Origin: CAG-632 sp963626805
Lineage (GTDB): Bacteria > Bacillota > Clostridia > Lachnospirales > Lachnospiraceae
Assembly: GCA_963626805.1 (NCBI GenBank)
Contig: CAVFXS010000046.1
Span: 65,339 to 129,338 of the forward strand
Reading direction: 5' to 3'
Length of the DNA: 64,000 nucleotides
Of this stretch, positions 7,231-15,309 are shown in pieces. The position numbers were made by a program, and so were the translations under genes. A model generated the notes under the pieces. The model worked only from the letters and a program-made list of their open reading frames with translations. It ran no database searches and was not told the DNA's origin. Positions within the stretch are counted from its first letter, which is position 1; each line of letters starts with the position of its first letter.

Positions 7231-9045
7231 ATGCAGGCGATAATACTGGCGGCCGGTATGGGGAAACGGCTCAGGCATTTGACTGAGAATAATACGAAGT
7301 GCATGGTGAAGGTCAATGGAGTGTCGATCATTGAACGTGCATTAAAGATTTTAGACAGGAAGGGTCTGGCTAGAATTGTTTTGGTTGTAGGATATAAGGG
7401 ACAGGAATTAATAGACTTTGTAGGAACATTGAATATACATACACCGCTTGTCTATGTTTGGAATTATGATTATGAGAAGACGAATAATATTTATTCGCTT
7501 TCATTGGCAAAGGATTATTTGTGCAGTGAGGATACACTGCTTTTAGAGTCAGATCTGGTATTCGAGGAAATAGTTATTGATTTGTTATTGGAAGATAAAC
7601 GGACATCTCTGGCATTGGTCGATAAGTTTGAGAGCTGGATGGACGGAAGTTGCATGGTAATCGGTGAAGAAGATCAGATATTGGACTTTGTTCCCGGAAA
7701 GTATTTTGATTTCAGGGAAAAGGAAAACTACTATAAGACAGTTAATATCTATAAGCTTGGTCGGGATTTCTCACGAAACATTTATGTTCCGTTTCTGGAA
7801 GCTTATGAGCGTGCCATGGGTGAGAATGAGTATTATGAATCGGTTATAAAATTGATCGTAATGCTGGATACGAGCGAGATTCGGGTGAAGCGGCTTAGTG
7901 GCCAGAAATGGTATGAAATCGATGATGTGCAGGATCTGGATATTGCAGAATCTCTGTTTGAGGATGATCCAGGGAAGCGGTATGATAATTTGATGAAGCG
8001 GTATGGAGGCTTCTGGCGGTATCCCAATATGTTGGATTTCTGTTATCTCGTGAATCCATATTTTCCAAGTCGCCGGTTACTGGAGGAAATGATCTGTAAT
8101 TACGGCAATCTACTTTCTCAGTACCCATCAGGACGAAATGTTGATTCGATTGTGGCATCGAATGTATTCGGTGTCAGTAAAGATTACATTGCACTTGGAA
8201 ATGGAGCAGCAGAGCTGATTAAGGCGTTCATGGAAAGGCAAGAGGGAACGGTTGGACTGATTTGTCCATCCTTTAATGAATATAGGGAACGGTGTCGGCA
8301 GGAGGTTCTGATATATCAGCCGGAGAATGTAGATCTGCGTTATGATGAAAAGGATATTATGGAGGCCTTCGATGGAAAGATTCAGACTTTGGTACTTATT
8401 AATCCGGATAATCCATCGGGGAATTATATTCCAATGACGGGGCTGAAGCAGCTGCTGGAGTGGAGTGCAAGACAAAATATAAAGATTCTGATAGATGAGA
8501 GTTTTGTTGATTTTGTTGAACTGTCCAATGGGGAAAGGATTGAAGATGGTACATTGATTAAAGAGGAACTTCTGAAACGGTATCCACATTTATATGTGGT
8601 TAAGAGTATTTCGAAGTCCTATGGAGTGCCAGGATTACGTTTGGGCGTGATAGCATCAGCGGATGAAGAAGAATTAAATCGAATAAAGGTCGATATGCCA
8701 ATCTGGAACATCAATTCATTTGCAGAGTTTTTCATGCAGATTATTTCAAAATATCGAAAGGACTATGATCTGGCACTGACTGAGTTCCGAGATACCCGGA
8801 GAGAGTTGATGGAGCAACTGGAGCAGATACAATATCTGAGGATGATTCCAACGCAGGCAAATTATGTAATGTGTGAAGTGATCGGGAAATTTGCGCATGA
8901 GATATGTATTAGGATGTTTGAAGAAGGAATCCTTTTAAAGGATCTTACAGCAAAGGTTGCGAATGGACATGAGTATATACGAGTAGCCATTCGGACAAGA
9001 GAGGATAATGCAAGATTGATCGAAGGTCTGAAGCACAGTTTTTAG
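7231..9045 (+). CDS. Nucleotidyltransferase-PLP aminotransferase/decarboxylase fusion
   Basis: A 604-aa two-domain protein. The N-terminal part (about 1-235) is a LicC/PntC-like cytidylyltransferase: IILAAGMGKRLRHLTENNTK is the nucleotide loop, with LVVGYKGQEL, ESDLVF and a late WYEIDDVQDL metal motif. The C-terminal part (about 250-604) is a fold-type I PLP enzyme like HisC or CobD, with LGNGAAELI, NPDNPSGN, DESFVDF and the PLP lysine Lys462 in SISKSYGVPGLRLG. Fusions of this kind make CDP-activated aminoalkyl phosphates or phosphonates in one polypeptide; a CobD-like half could supply phosphoethanolamine from phosphoserine (inference). GGAGG at 7221-7225 selects ATG 7231 over ATG 7219. Confidence 0.7.
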   Translation: MQAIILAAGMGKRLRHLTENNTKCMVKVNGVSIIERALKILDRKGLARIVLVVGYKGQELIDFVGTLNIHTPLVYVWNYDYEKTNNIYSLSLAKDYLCSEDTLLLESDLVFEEIVIDLLLEDKRTSLALVDKFESWMDGSCMVIGEEDQILDFVPGKYFDFREKENYYKTVNIYKLGRDFSRNIYVPFLEAYERAMGENEYYESVIKLIVMLDTSEIRVKRLSGQKWYEIDDVQDLDIAESLFEDDPGKRYDNLMKRYGGFWRYPNMLDFCYLVNPYFPSRRLLEEMICNYGNLLSQYPSGRNVDSIVASNVFGVSKDYIALGNGAAELIKAFMERQEGTVGLICPSFNEYRERCRQEVLIYQPENVDLRYDEKDIMEAFDGKIQTLVLINPDNPSGNYIPMTGLKQLLEWSARQNIKILIDESFVDFVELSNGERIEDGTLIKEELLKRYPHLYVVKSISKSYGVPGLRLGVIASADEEELNRIKVDMPIWNINSFAEFFMQIISKYRKDYDLALTEFRDTRRELMEQLEQIQYLRMIPTQANYVMCEVIGKFAHEICIRMFEEGILLKDLTAKVANGHEYIRVAIRTREDNARLIEGLKHSF

Positions 9046-9110
9046 CAAGTGGATAATACTATAATGATGTAGCATATATGGGTGTTTAACCTGAATGTCA
9101 GCCGATTATG

Positions 9111-9142
9111 ATACCAAACGCATCTGCAATAGTTGGTATTTT
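9111..9142 (+). terminator. Weak hairpin after the fusion enzyme gene
   Basis: ATACCAA (9111-9117) pairs with TTGGTAT (9133-9139) across a 15-base loop and is followed by TTT. The stem is short and A+T-rich, so it is only a possible end of the glycan operon. Confidence 0.3.
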
Positions 9143-9202
9143 AAGTATACAATAAACACAAAACCGTCCTGAGTTCTCGATGAGAGTGTGCCTGATGGTA
9201 TG

Positions 9203-9232
9203 AAAAAGGAGCGGCCCCGAAAGGTCACTCCT
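9203..9232 (-). terminator. Terminator of the decayed ATPase gene
   Basis: Read on the - strand, AGGAGTGACC and GGCCGCTCCT form a ten-pair stem with one mismatch and one wobble around a six-base loop, followed by TTTTTC. It lies just past the stop of the ATPase remnant, so it is likely that gene's original terminator, kept after the gene decayed. Confidence 0.55.
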
Positions 9233-9254
9233 CGTAGATATATGAGTTATTTTG

Positions 9255-9860
9255 TTAGAACAATTCTACCCGATCAAGCAGCAGGTCGCTCAGGTTACAG
9301 TGGAAGATGCCGTTGTCGTCATAAAAGTTGTGTGGCACATCCATGCGGAAAGCGGACTGAATATAGATTCTCTTATCTGCATCGTTTACCACAAAGTCAA
9401 TCTCTTTCTGAACCTTGCTGTCGCCTGTGCGGTCGCAAACCACACCGACATCAACGGAGTACCCGCGCCGCAGAAGTTCGTTGTAGATGATGTTTTCCAT
9501 GATATGACCGGGATCGTACTGGCGGTAATTCAGTCGTGCATTCCGAAGCCCGATATCCATATAGTAGTACTTGTTCGGATACTTGAAATAGGTCTTTCCT
9601 TTGACGTCATATCGCTTTGCCATTGAAAGGAGGAAAGAATCGATAACATACTGCACATAGTTTGAAACCATCGCAGGATTGATTTTTCGTTCTTCATGAA
9701 CGCGATGGCATTTGCGAGATTGGTCGGATTCGTCAGCGAACTGATCTGCGAAGCAAGGAGGTCCAGAATGTCATTCAGAACATCTTCGCACTCGATGCCG
9801 TTTCGCTCCACGATATCCTTAACGTACAGTTCGCTGTAGAGGGAGATCAGTATTGCTAGT
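9255..9860 (-). pseudogene. Remnant of a DUF4143-type AAA ATPase
   Basis: The - strand encodes the C-terminal part of an ATPase of the AAA_14/DUF4143 type in two frames. The upstream piece (about 9860 to 9680) reads LYSELYVKDIVERNGIECED and then SSLTNPTNLANAIAFMKNEK; the downstream piece (about 9671 to 9255) reads TYFKYPNKYYYMDIGLRNAR, HIMENIIYNELLRRGYSVDV and a KEIDFVVND nuclease-like strand, ending in LSDLLLDRVELF. They join only by a frameshift near 9672-9680. The N-terminal P-loop domain of about 200 residues is missing. The family is common in gut Clostridia and of unclear function. Downstream sequence and terminator are preserved, so the loss seems recent. Confidence 0.7.
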
Positions 9861-9881
9861 ATGCGGGAAGGAACTTATAAT
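9853..9881 (+). promoter_or_regulatory. Promoter of the acylphosphatase gene
   Basis: TTGCTA, a 17-base spacer and a perfect TATAAT at 9876-9881, about 70 bases before the acylphosphatase ATG. It lies at the broken upstream end of the ATPase remnant, so the promoter borders the rearrangement. Confidence 0.55.
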
Positions 9882-9951
9882 TATGAATGTTCTGGACACA
9901 AGGAATGACGAAGAGGTAATATATAATGCTGATTATAGGAGTGTTTAAGTT

Positions 9952-10224
9952 ATGGTGCGCAAATATATCATTGTAACAGGCAGAGTACAGGGAGTCGGAT
10001 TCCGATATCATGCAATGAATCTGGCAATGGAATATGATCTGACCGGCTGGGTACGGAATCTTTACAACGGTGGTGTTGAGATGGAAGTGCAGGGGAAACG
10101 GGAGAATGTAGAGCTGTTCATCCAGAATCTGGATGCCGGCACGAACTGGATACGGATTGATAATAAATCAGTAGCAGATCAGCCACAGCTGAAAGAGGAA
10201 AGCGGATTTCGAATTCGTTACTAA
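9952..10224 (+). CDS. acyP: Acylphosphatase
   Basis: A 90-aa single-domain enzyme that hydrolyses carboxyl-phosphate bonds of acyl phosphates such as acetyl phosphate or 1,3-bisphosphoglycerate in the cytosol. It has the family signature GRVQGVGFRY with catalytic Arg18, and TGWVRNLYNGGVEMEVQG with Asn36, which positions the water. Length is typical (90-100 aa). AGGAG nine bases before the ATG supports the start, and a good promoter lies upstream. It is a stand-alone gene between two gene remnants, with no apparent link to the neighbours. Confidence 0.92.
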   Translation: MVRKYIIVTGRVQGVGFRYHAMNLAMEYDLTGWVRNLYNGGVEMEVQGKRENVELFIQNLDAGTNWIRIDNKSVADQPQLKEESGFRIRY

Positions 10225-10246
10225 TGTAAAGAACAAAAAGAAAATA

Positions 10247-10275
10247 TTGACAAATAACACTAGGCAAAGTATACT
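10247..10275 (+). promoter_or_regulatory. Strong orphan promoter with inverted-repeat operator
   Basis: TTGACA, 17 bases, then TATACT. The -10 is the left arm of an inverted repeat, TATACTT (10270-10276) and AAGTATA (10287-10293), which looks like a repressor site of the HxlR/MarR kind. The only reading frame downstream is a 5'-truncated Rpn remnant, so the gene this promoter once served has apparently been lost. Confidence 0.55.
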
Positions 10276-10351
10276 TACTATAAAGCAAGTATATTTTGTC
10301 TATTTTTTCTATAATTCAAGGCTGGGATGGCTGATCTGACAGGTAGGATTC

Positions 10352-10786
10352 TTGCTGAATTTCAAAGAGAAAACAGCGGAATTCCGGATGCGGGAAGTAT
10401 TGGGCTTTATTAAGTATTCAAAGGATAAGGAACAGATGCAACGTCTGATTCAGAAGGATGAGGACCGCTTCTGCCATATGGAGCACGAGGCAATACAGTT
10501 GATTAATCTGATAACCGGGACAGATATCAGATTGGAGAAAGATGAGGAGGTTGTAGATATGTGTAAAGCATGGAGTGATATGGCTGCGGAGGAAAGAGAA
10601 ATCGGATATGCCAGTGGTAAGGAAGAAGGCAAAAAAGAAGGTAAAAAAGAAGGCCAAAGGGAGAACAAACGGCGGGTTATAGAGAATATGTTAAAAAGGG
10701 GATATCCGGAAGATGATATTTTGGAAATTGCAGAGTGCACAAGCCAGGAGATAAATGAAATAAGAGCGTGCATGGCGGGCTGCTGA
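10352..10786 (+). pseudogene. C-terminal remnant of an Rpn/PD-(D/E)XK nuclease-transposase family protein
   Basis: About 144 codons matching the C-terminal part of Rpn-family (transposase_31/PDDEXK) proteins common in Lachnospiraceae: REVLGFIKYSKDKEQMQRLI, FCHMEHEAIQLINLITGTD, EEVVDMCKAWSDM, then a charged GKEEGKKEGKKEGQ repeat and a RVIENMLKRGYPEDDILEIA helix pair. The nuclease core that should precede it (about 150 residues) is absent. The only start is a TTG with no ribosome site, so this is most likely a truncated relic. It ends two bases from the convergent fructokinase gene. Confidence 0.6.
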
Positions 10787-10787
10787 A

Positions 10788-11741
10788 TTAATGCAGCCTC
10801 GCCTGTACTTCTGCCAGAGTCGGCATTGCCGGGATGCCACCGCGCTTCTCAACACAACAGGAAGCTACTGCATTGGCAAATCGCAGAAGGGAATGCGCCT
10901 GTTGAATCGTGAGTGCGGCAGGAGCGGTCTCAAAGTCACAGAGCTTTGACAGAACTCCGCCCCAGAAGGAATCTCCGGCACCGGTGGTATCAATCACATG
11001 GCTTTGAAAGCCCGGCTCCGTGACCTGTACGTGCTTTGTTGCTAAGTAGGCACCCGCAGCTCCCAGTGTGACAATGACACAGGAGATTCCCTGATTTAAC
11101 AGTACTTCTGCAGCTGCCTGAGGATCTGACTCGCCGGTAAGAAGAGAGGTTTCTTCATCCGAAAGCTTCATAATATCTACATAAGGCAGGACAGAACGCA
11201 TACGTGAGACAGCGGTCTGTTCACTTTCCCATAAAGGTGCACGATAGTTCGGATCATAAGAGATCCAGGCACCGGATTGTTTGGCAATGTTGAGCGCATG
11301 CATGGTGGCGCTGCAGGCTGGTTCATCGGTAAGAGACAGGGAACCGAAATGCAGAAACCGAGTCTTCTGCAAAAGCCCGACCCGGACTTCTTCCGGACGG
11401 AGACAGGTATCGGCACCCGGTTTGCGTGCGAAGGAGAAGGAACGTTCACCATCCTTTAAAGATACAAAGGCAAGGGTTGTAAAGACATGATCATCGATGA
11501 CAATGCCACTGGTGTCAATGCCATGTTCACGCAATGTCTGAACGAGAAAATGGCCCTGCATGTCATTTCCGACTTTGCCGATGAATGCGGTACGTTTTTC
11601 AAGGTGGGAAAGAGCGGCTAATACATTTGCCGGAGCTCCTCCCGGATTTTGCTCAAATAAAGGCTGTCCGCCTTCGGAAACTCCATATGGAGTATAATCG
11701 ATCAATACTTCGCCGATTGCAGTTACATCTGCAGTTAACAT
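10788..11741 (-). CDS. scrK: Fructokinase (PfkB family)
   Basis: A 317-aa PfkB/ribokinase-type sugar kinase. It has the early GEVLIDYTPYG, the NPGGAPANVLAALSHLEK substrate-binding segment, and the late DTTGAGDSFWGGVL signature with catalytic Asp257. In this locus it should phosphorylate the fructose released by sucrose-6-phosphate hydrolysis. AGGAG lies about eight bases ahead of the ATG at 11741; a GTG three codons upstream is possible but overlaps the ribosome site. It starts 20 bases after the invertase stop, as the last gene of the sucrose operon. Confidence 0.9.
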   Translation of the reverse strand: MLTADVTAIGEVLIDYTPYGVSEGGQPLFEQNPGGAPANVLAALSHLEKRTAFIGKVGNDMQGHFLVQTLREHGIDTSGIVIDDHVFTTLAFVSLKDGERSFSFARKPGADTCLRPEEVRVGLLQKTRFLHFGSLSLTDEPACSATMHALNIAKQSGAWISYDPNYRAPLWESEQTAVSRMRSVLPYVDIMKLSDEETSLLTGESDPQAAAEVLLNQGISCVIVTLGAAGAYLATKHVQVTEPGFQSHVIDTTGAGDSFWGGVLSKLCDFETAPAALTIQQAHSLLRFANAVASCCVEKRGGIPAMPTLAEVQARLH

Positions 11742-11761
11742 GAAAAACACTCCTTTCGAGA

Positions 11762-13153
11762 TCAGACTGTATCAGTTGAAATCATCCATAATTGATTTGT
11801 GCGAAAGGCACCCTGAGCACATACCCTCAGATTTTCCTTTGGAAAGAATCTGGAGGTCATGACATAGGTACCGTCGTTAACATATAGTTCCATGACGGAC
11901 CGATCAACCAGGATGCGCAGGGACCGGATCCCCTCACATTTCAGCTGACGGCAGGTACGTCCGGCACCGGTTTCTCCGGAAAAACGCAGAGAGAGAATGT
12001 CATCCTGATAGGTCAGCTCCATATCATCCGTAAAACGGATCTGAAATGATTTCAGAGGTGCAACAGAGCTTAATTCCCAGTCAAAACAGTTGGAAGGTAG
12101 TTCTTCTGCAACTCCGCATTGAAGATGACGGACTGCGGAACGCAATTGTTTCAATTCCGGAATCGGCATCTGCGTCAGCCTGCCATTCTGTACTCCGATA
12201 ACTCTTGGGACTGTCAGGTTATAGATCCAGTGCTCCTGTTCCAGAGATGGTTCTGCATAAGGACTATCCGGACCACCGACCCATCCGATCAGGATCCGGC
12301 GTCCCTGATTATCCAGGAAGGTCTGCGGTGCATAGAAATCAAATCCATAGTCCCATTCCTGAAACCGGGTTTCATCTATAGTAGTAAGCTCCGGCTGTTC
12401 CGTACCGGATGTCTGAATATCTGTGGCACTGAGCGGAAAATATCCGGACAGGTGGTAATTCTGATAGCGATAAGGTTCCGGCTCAATGCCCTGTGGACAG
12501 CAGGAAAGATAATACTGGTGATCCAGTTCAAAAATATCCGGACATTCCCACATATATCCGAATGGGTTATGCGAGGTTACATCATGAGCGTGAGTCCAGT
12601 GAATGCCATCCATGGATTCATAGATAAGAATAGCACCGCTATCATCATTTTTTCTGCCACCCAGCACCATTTTATAGGTATTGCTATCCTTCCAGACTTT
12701 TGGGTCACGGATGTGGCAGGTATAATTTGCGGGATAATCCTGATTATTTAAGACGCATTCCTTTGGGGAAAAATGCATTCCGTCTTCCGAGGTTACCCGG
12801 ATTGTATTGGATTCCCGGCCGGAATGTGTATAGTCGTGATCACCGTCCTGTTTTACATTTCCGGTGTAATAGATGGTCATCCTTCCGTTTTCAATCAGTG
12901 CATTTCCGGAATAGGCACCATCCTTGTCCAGCCGGTTGTCCGGATAGAAAGCGGCACCGACAAATCTCCAGTGTAACAGATCGTTTGAGATATAGTGTCC
13001 CCAGGATTTGTTATCGTCCTTCGGATAATCCGGCGCATACTGAAAGAATACGTGATAGGTATCGCCAAGCTGACAGATTCCGTTCGGATCATTCATCCAT
13101 CCGGTTGGTGGAGTCAGGTGATATGCACATTTCCATTTATTGTTTGAATTCAT
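11762..13153 (-). CDS. scrB: Sucrose-6-phosphate hydrolase (GH32)
   Basis: A 463-aa GH32 enzyme that splits sucrose 6-phosphate into glucose 6-phosphate and fructose in the cytosol. Catalytic motifs are visible: WMNDPNG with nucleophile Asp22, the transition-state HIRDPKVW, and MWECPDIF with the acid/base Glu. The C-terminal beta-sandwich (about 330-463) includes SLRILVDRSVMELYVNDG, typical of GH32. There is no signal peptide, in keeping with a PTS-fed substrate. GGAG nine bases before the ATG supports the start. It lies between the PTS gene (81-base gap) and fructokinase (20-base gap). Confidence 0.93.
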   Translation of the reverse strand: MNSNNKWKCAYHLTPPTGWMNDPNGICQLGDTYHVFFQYAPDYPKDDNKSWGHYISNDLLHWRFVGAAFYPDNRLDKDGAYSGNALIENGRMTIYYTGNVKQDGDHDYTHSGRESNTIRVTSEDGMHFSPKECVLNNQDYPANYTCHIRDPKVWKDSNTYKMVLGGRKNDDSGAILIYESMDGIHWTHAHDVTSHNPFGYMWECPDIFELDHQYYLSCCPQGIEPEPYRYQNYHLSGYFPLSATDIQTSGTEQPELTTIDETRFQEWDYGFDFYAPQTFLDNQGRRILIGWVGGPDSPYAEPSLEQEHWIYNLTVPRVIGVQNGRLTQMPIPELKQLRSAVRHLQCGVAEELPSNCFDWELSSVAPLKSFQIRFTDDMELTYQDDILSLRFSGETGAGRTCRQLKCEGIRSLRILVDRSVMELYVNDGTYVMTSRFFPKENLRVCAQGAFRTNQLWMISTDTV

Positions 13154-13234
13154 AGAAATCTCCTTCTTTCTGTTTCGCTTCCGGTACTTGCATTATAACC
13201 GGAGGGATATATGAGGGTATGGAGAGGCAGGCAG

Positions 13235-15085
13235 TTATGAATAGGACAATACTGACTCCCCGATTGTAACGGCACCGGTGTGTTCAAGGCTAACGGTATC
13301 ATAGTCGTCACTGTTTGTAATGATTACCGGAGTTGTAATATCATAACCGGCATTCCGGATAGCCGGAATATCGAAGGTGATCAGAGCCTGACCGGCAGAT
13401 ACAGAGTCTCCTTCTGCCACCAGTGCGGTGTATGGTGCACCGTTTAATTCAACGGTGTTGATACCGATGTGAATCAGCAGCTCCAGACCATCAGCACGTT
13501 TCAGGCCGATTGCGTGTTTTGTATCGAAAAGTGTTTCAACGGTGGCATCAAAAGGTGCAACAACGGTTCCTTCTTCCGGAATGATAGCGAGTCCTTTTCC
13601 GAGGATTTCCTGTGCAAAGGTATCGTCCTTGACCTCGTTTAACGGAATTGCAGTTCCGGATAATGGAGCGGTAATCGATCCGGCAGTGGTATCAGTAGTT
13701 GCAGCGGCATCCGTCTTAGGATCTTTATATAAGATAAAGGATACCAGGAAAGCAACTGCCGCAGATACACCCATAACCAATGCATACTGCCAGATATACT
13801 GTGTTGTGATCAGGAATCCGAAAACACCTGTAATACCGTAAGCGGTTGCACCGATACCGGTGATACTTGCAACCCAGCCGCCACATGCACCACCGATACA
13901 ACCGGCGATCAGTGCAGTACTGTATCGAATGTTAACACCGAAAATAGCAGGCTCAGTAATGCCAAGGAATGCAGATAAGGATGCAGGAAGTGCCATAGCC
14001 TTAGTCTTTTTGTTCTTAGTCTTGACAGCAACGGCAAGGGCAGCAGCACCCTGACCAACATTGGCAGCGGTTGCAATCGGCATCCAGATATTCCGACCGA
14101 TCGAGCTGAGCATTCCGGCCTCAATCGCATTATACATATGATGTACACCGGCAACGACAGTCAGTGCATAGAGACCACCGATGATGAAGCCACCGATACC
14201 GAATGGAAGCGTAACAATTGTCTGAGCGGCACCCAGTACCCAGTTTTCAATGGTAGAGAATACAGGACCGATGATTGTCAGAGTTAGATAACCGGTAACC
14301 AGGACCGTTACAAGCGGAGTAACGAAAAGGTCAATGATTTCGGGAACAATCTTATGCAGCTTTTTCTCCAGAAAGCTCATGAACCAGACTGCGATCACAA
14401 CCGGAATGACATGTCCCTGATAGCCGACCAGATTAATGTGGTATAAACCGAACCATGCCTCGGCGGTCGGGATACTGCCGGCATCCATACCAGCAACGGA
14501 CCATGCATTGATCAGATCCGAATGAATCATAATCATACCGATAACAGCCCCCAGGAATTGGTTGCCGCCAAATGTTTTAGCTGCACTGATTGCAATTAGT
14601 ATCGGCAGGAATGTGAAAGCCGCATTACTGAACAAGTGGAAAATCGTATAGGTACCGGATTCTGCCAGAGCCGGGAATACATTACAGAGCCCCTCCAGGA
14701 GACCCATAAGTAATCCGCTGGCTACGATTGCCGGGATGATCGGAACAAATACATCACCTAAGGTCTTGATCATTCTGTGAAACAGATTCTGTTTGGAAGC
14801 AGCTGCCTGTTTTACTTCTTCCTTGCTGGCTTCCGTAACTCCGGCCTGTGAAATGAATTCATCATAAACCTTATTTACAACACCGGTGCCCAATATGATC
14901 TGTAACTGACCAGAAGCTTCAAAGACACCCTTAACCCCATCAATTGCTTCGATTGCTTCTTTGTTACATTTGTTGTTGTCGCCGATCACGAGGCGAAGTC
15001 TGGTGGCGCAGTGTGCGGCTGAAACAATGTTGCTCTTTCCACCGATCTCAGACAGAAGCTCCTTTGCTGTTTTTGCATAATCCAT
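13235..15085 (-). CDS. scrA: Sucrose-type PTS permease EIIBCA
   Basis: A 616-aa PTS transporter with three domains in order B-C-A. EIIB: AAHCATRLRLVI with phospho-Cys26. EIIC: about residues 105-455 with roughly ten hydrophobic helices, including GITEPAIFGVN, typical of the glucose/sucrose/beta-glucoside family. EIIA: about 480-616 with LLIHIGINTVELNG and phospho-His539. Gene context (GH32 and fructokinase) makes sucrose the likely substrate; trehalose or beta-glucoside transporters have the same layout. GGAGGAATTATT precedes ATG 15085. A promoter and operator lie 90-140 bases upstream, so this is the first gene of scrABK. Confidence 0.9.
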   Translation of the reverse strand: MDYAKTAKELLSEIGGKSNIVSAAHCATRLRLVIGDNNKCNKEAIEAIDGVKGVFEASGQLQIILGTGVVNKVYDEFISQAGVTEASKEEVKQAAASKQNLFHRMIKTLGDVFVPIIPAIVASGLLMGLLEGLCNVFPALAESGTYTIFHLFSNAAFTFLPILIAISAAKTFGGNQFLGAVIGMIMIHSDLINAWSVAGMDAGSIPTAEAWFGLYHINLVGYQGHVIPVVIAVWFMSFLEKKLHKIVPEIIDLFVTPLVTVLVTGYLTLTIIGPVFSTIENWVLGAAQTIVTLPFGIGGFIIGGLYALTVVAGVHHMYNAIEAGMLSSIGRNIWMPIATAANVGQGAAALAVAVKTKNKKTKAMALPASLSAFLGITEPAIFGVNIRYSTALIAGCIGGACGGWVASITGIGATAYGITGVFGFLITTQYIWQYALVMGVSAAVAFLVSFILYKDPKTDAAATTDTTAGSITAPLSGTAIPLNEVKDDTFAQEILGKGLAIIPEEGTVVAPFDATVETLFDTKHAIGLKRADGLELLIHIGINTVELNGAPYTALVAEGDSVSAGQALITFDIPAIRNAGYDITTPVIITNSDDYDTVSLEHTGAVTIGESVLSYS

Positions 15086-15173
15086 AATAATTCCTCCTTC
15101 TCGATATGGGAACAATCCCATATAATAAATGCTTGTGAAATAAACAAACTATTTAATTTGATGTGTGAAACAA

Positions 15174-15190
15174 TGTGGTATCGTTCTCAT
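15174..15190. promoter_or_regulatory. ScrR (or CcpA) operator at the scrA promoter
   Basis: TGTGGTATCGTTCTCAT, an imperfect palindrome around ATCG. Thirteen of its first fourteen bases and fifteen of all seventeen match the site at 16293-16309 upstream of scrR. It lies just downstream of the predicted scrA -10, where a bound LacI-family repressor would block transcription. The core also resembles a catabolite-responsive element with two mismatches, so CcpA control is the alternative. Confidence 0.55.
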
Positions 15191-15196
15191 ATTCAA

Positions 15197-15225
15197 ACCA
15201 TAACATAGAACAACAGAAATGTAAA
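15197..15225 (-). promoter_or_regulatory. scrA promoter
   Basis: On the - strand: TTTACA (15225-15220), 17 bases, TATGGT (15202-15197). The operator follows seven bases after the -10. Match to consensus is moderate. Confidence 0.45.
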
Positions 15226-15275
15226 CCGTCAGAATCATCAAATAATCTTTCGATTTTTTGTACAGTTTGCCCGAA

Positions 15276-15309
15276 AGAAAAAGATTCCCTGCAATTACCG
15301 CAGAGAATC
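15276..15309 (-). terminator. Terminator of scrR
   Basis: On the - strand GATTCTCTGC pairs with GCAGGGAATC (one wobble) around a seven-base loop, followed by TTTTTC. The hairpin contains the last codons and stop of the regulator gene and should insulate scrR from scrA downstream. Confidence 0.65.

Noticed and set aside
9188..9626. Two + strand open frames of about 100-124 codons
   Set aside because: They lie antisense to the ATPase remnant, have no ribosome site and encode compositionally odd proteins.
10620..10670. Short tandem repeat encoding GKEEGKKEGKKEG as a candidate repeat element
   Set aside because: It is the usual charged repeat in the C-terminal region of Rpn-family proteins and is explained by the coding frame.
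10776..10797. Hairpin GGCTGC/GCAGCC between the Rpn remnant and scrK as a terminator
   Set aside because: The six-pair stem has no T run on either strand, so it is too weak to call.
13154..13234. Internal promoter between scrA and scrB (TATAAT on the - strand)
   Set aside because: A TATAAT-like hexamer is present but no acceptable -35 lies 16-18 bases upstream.
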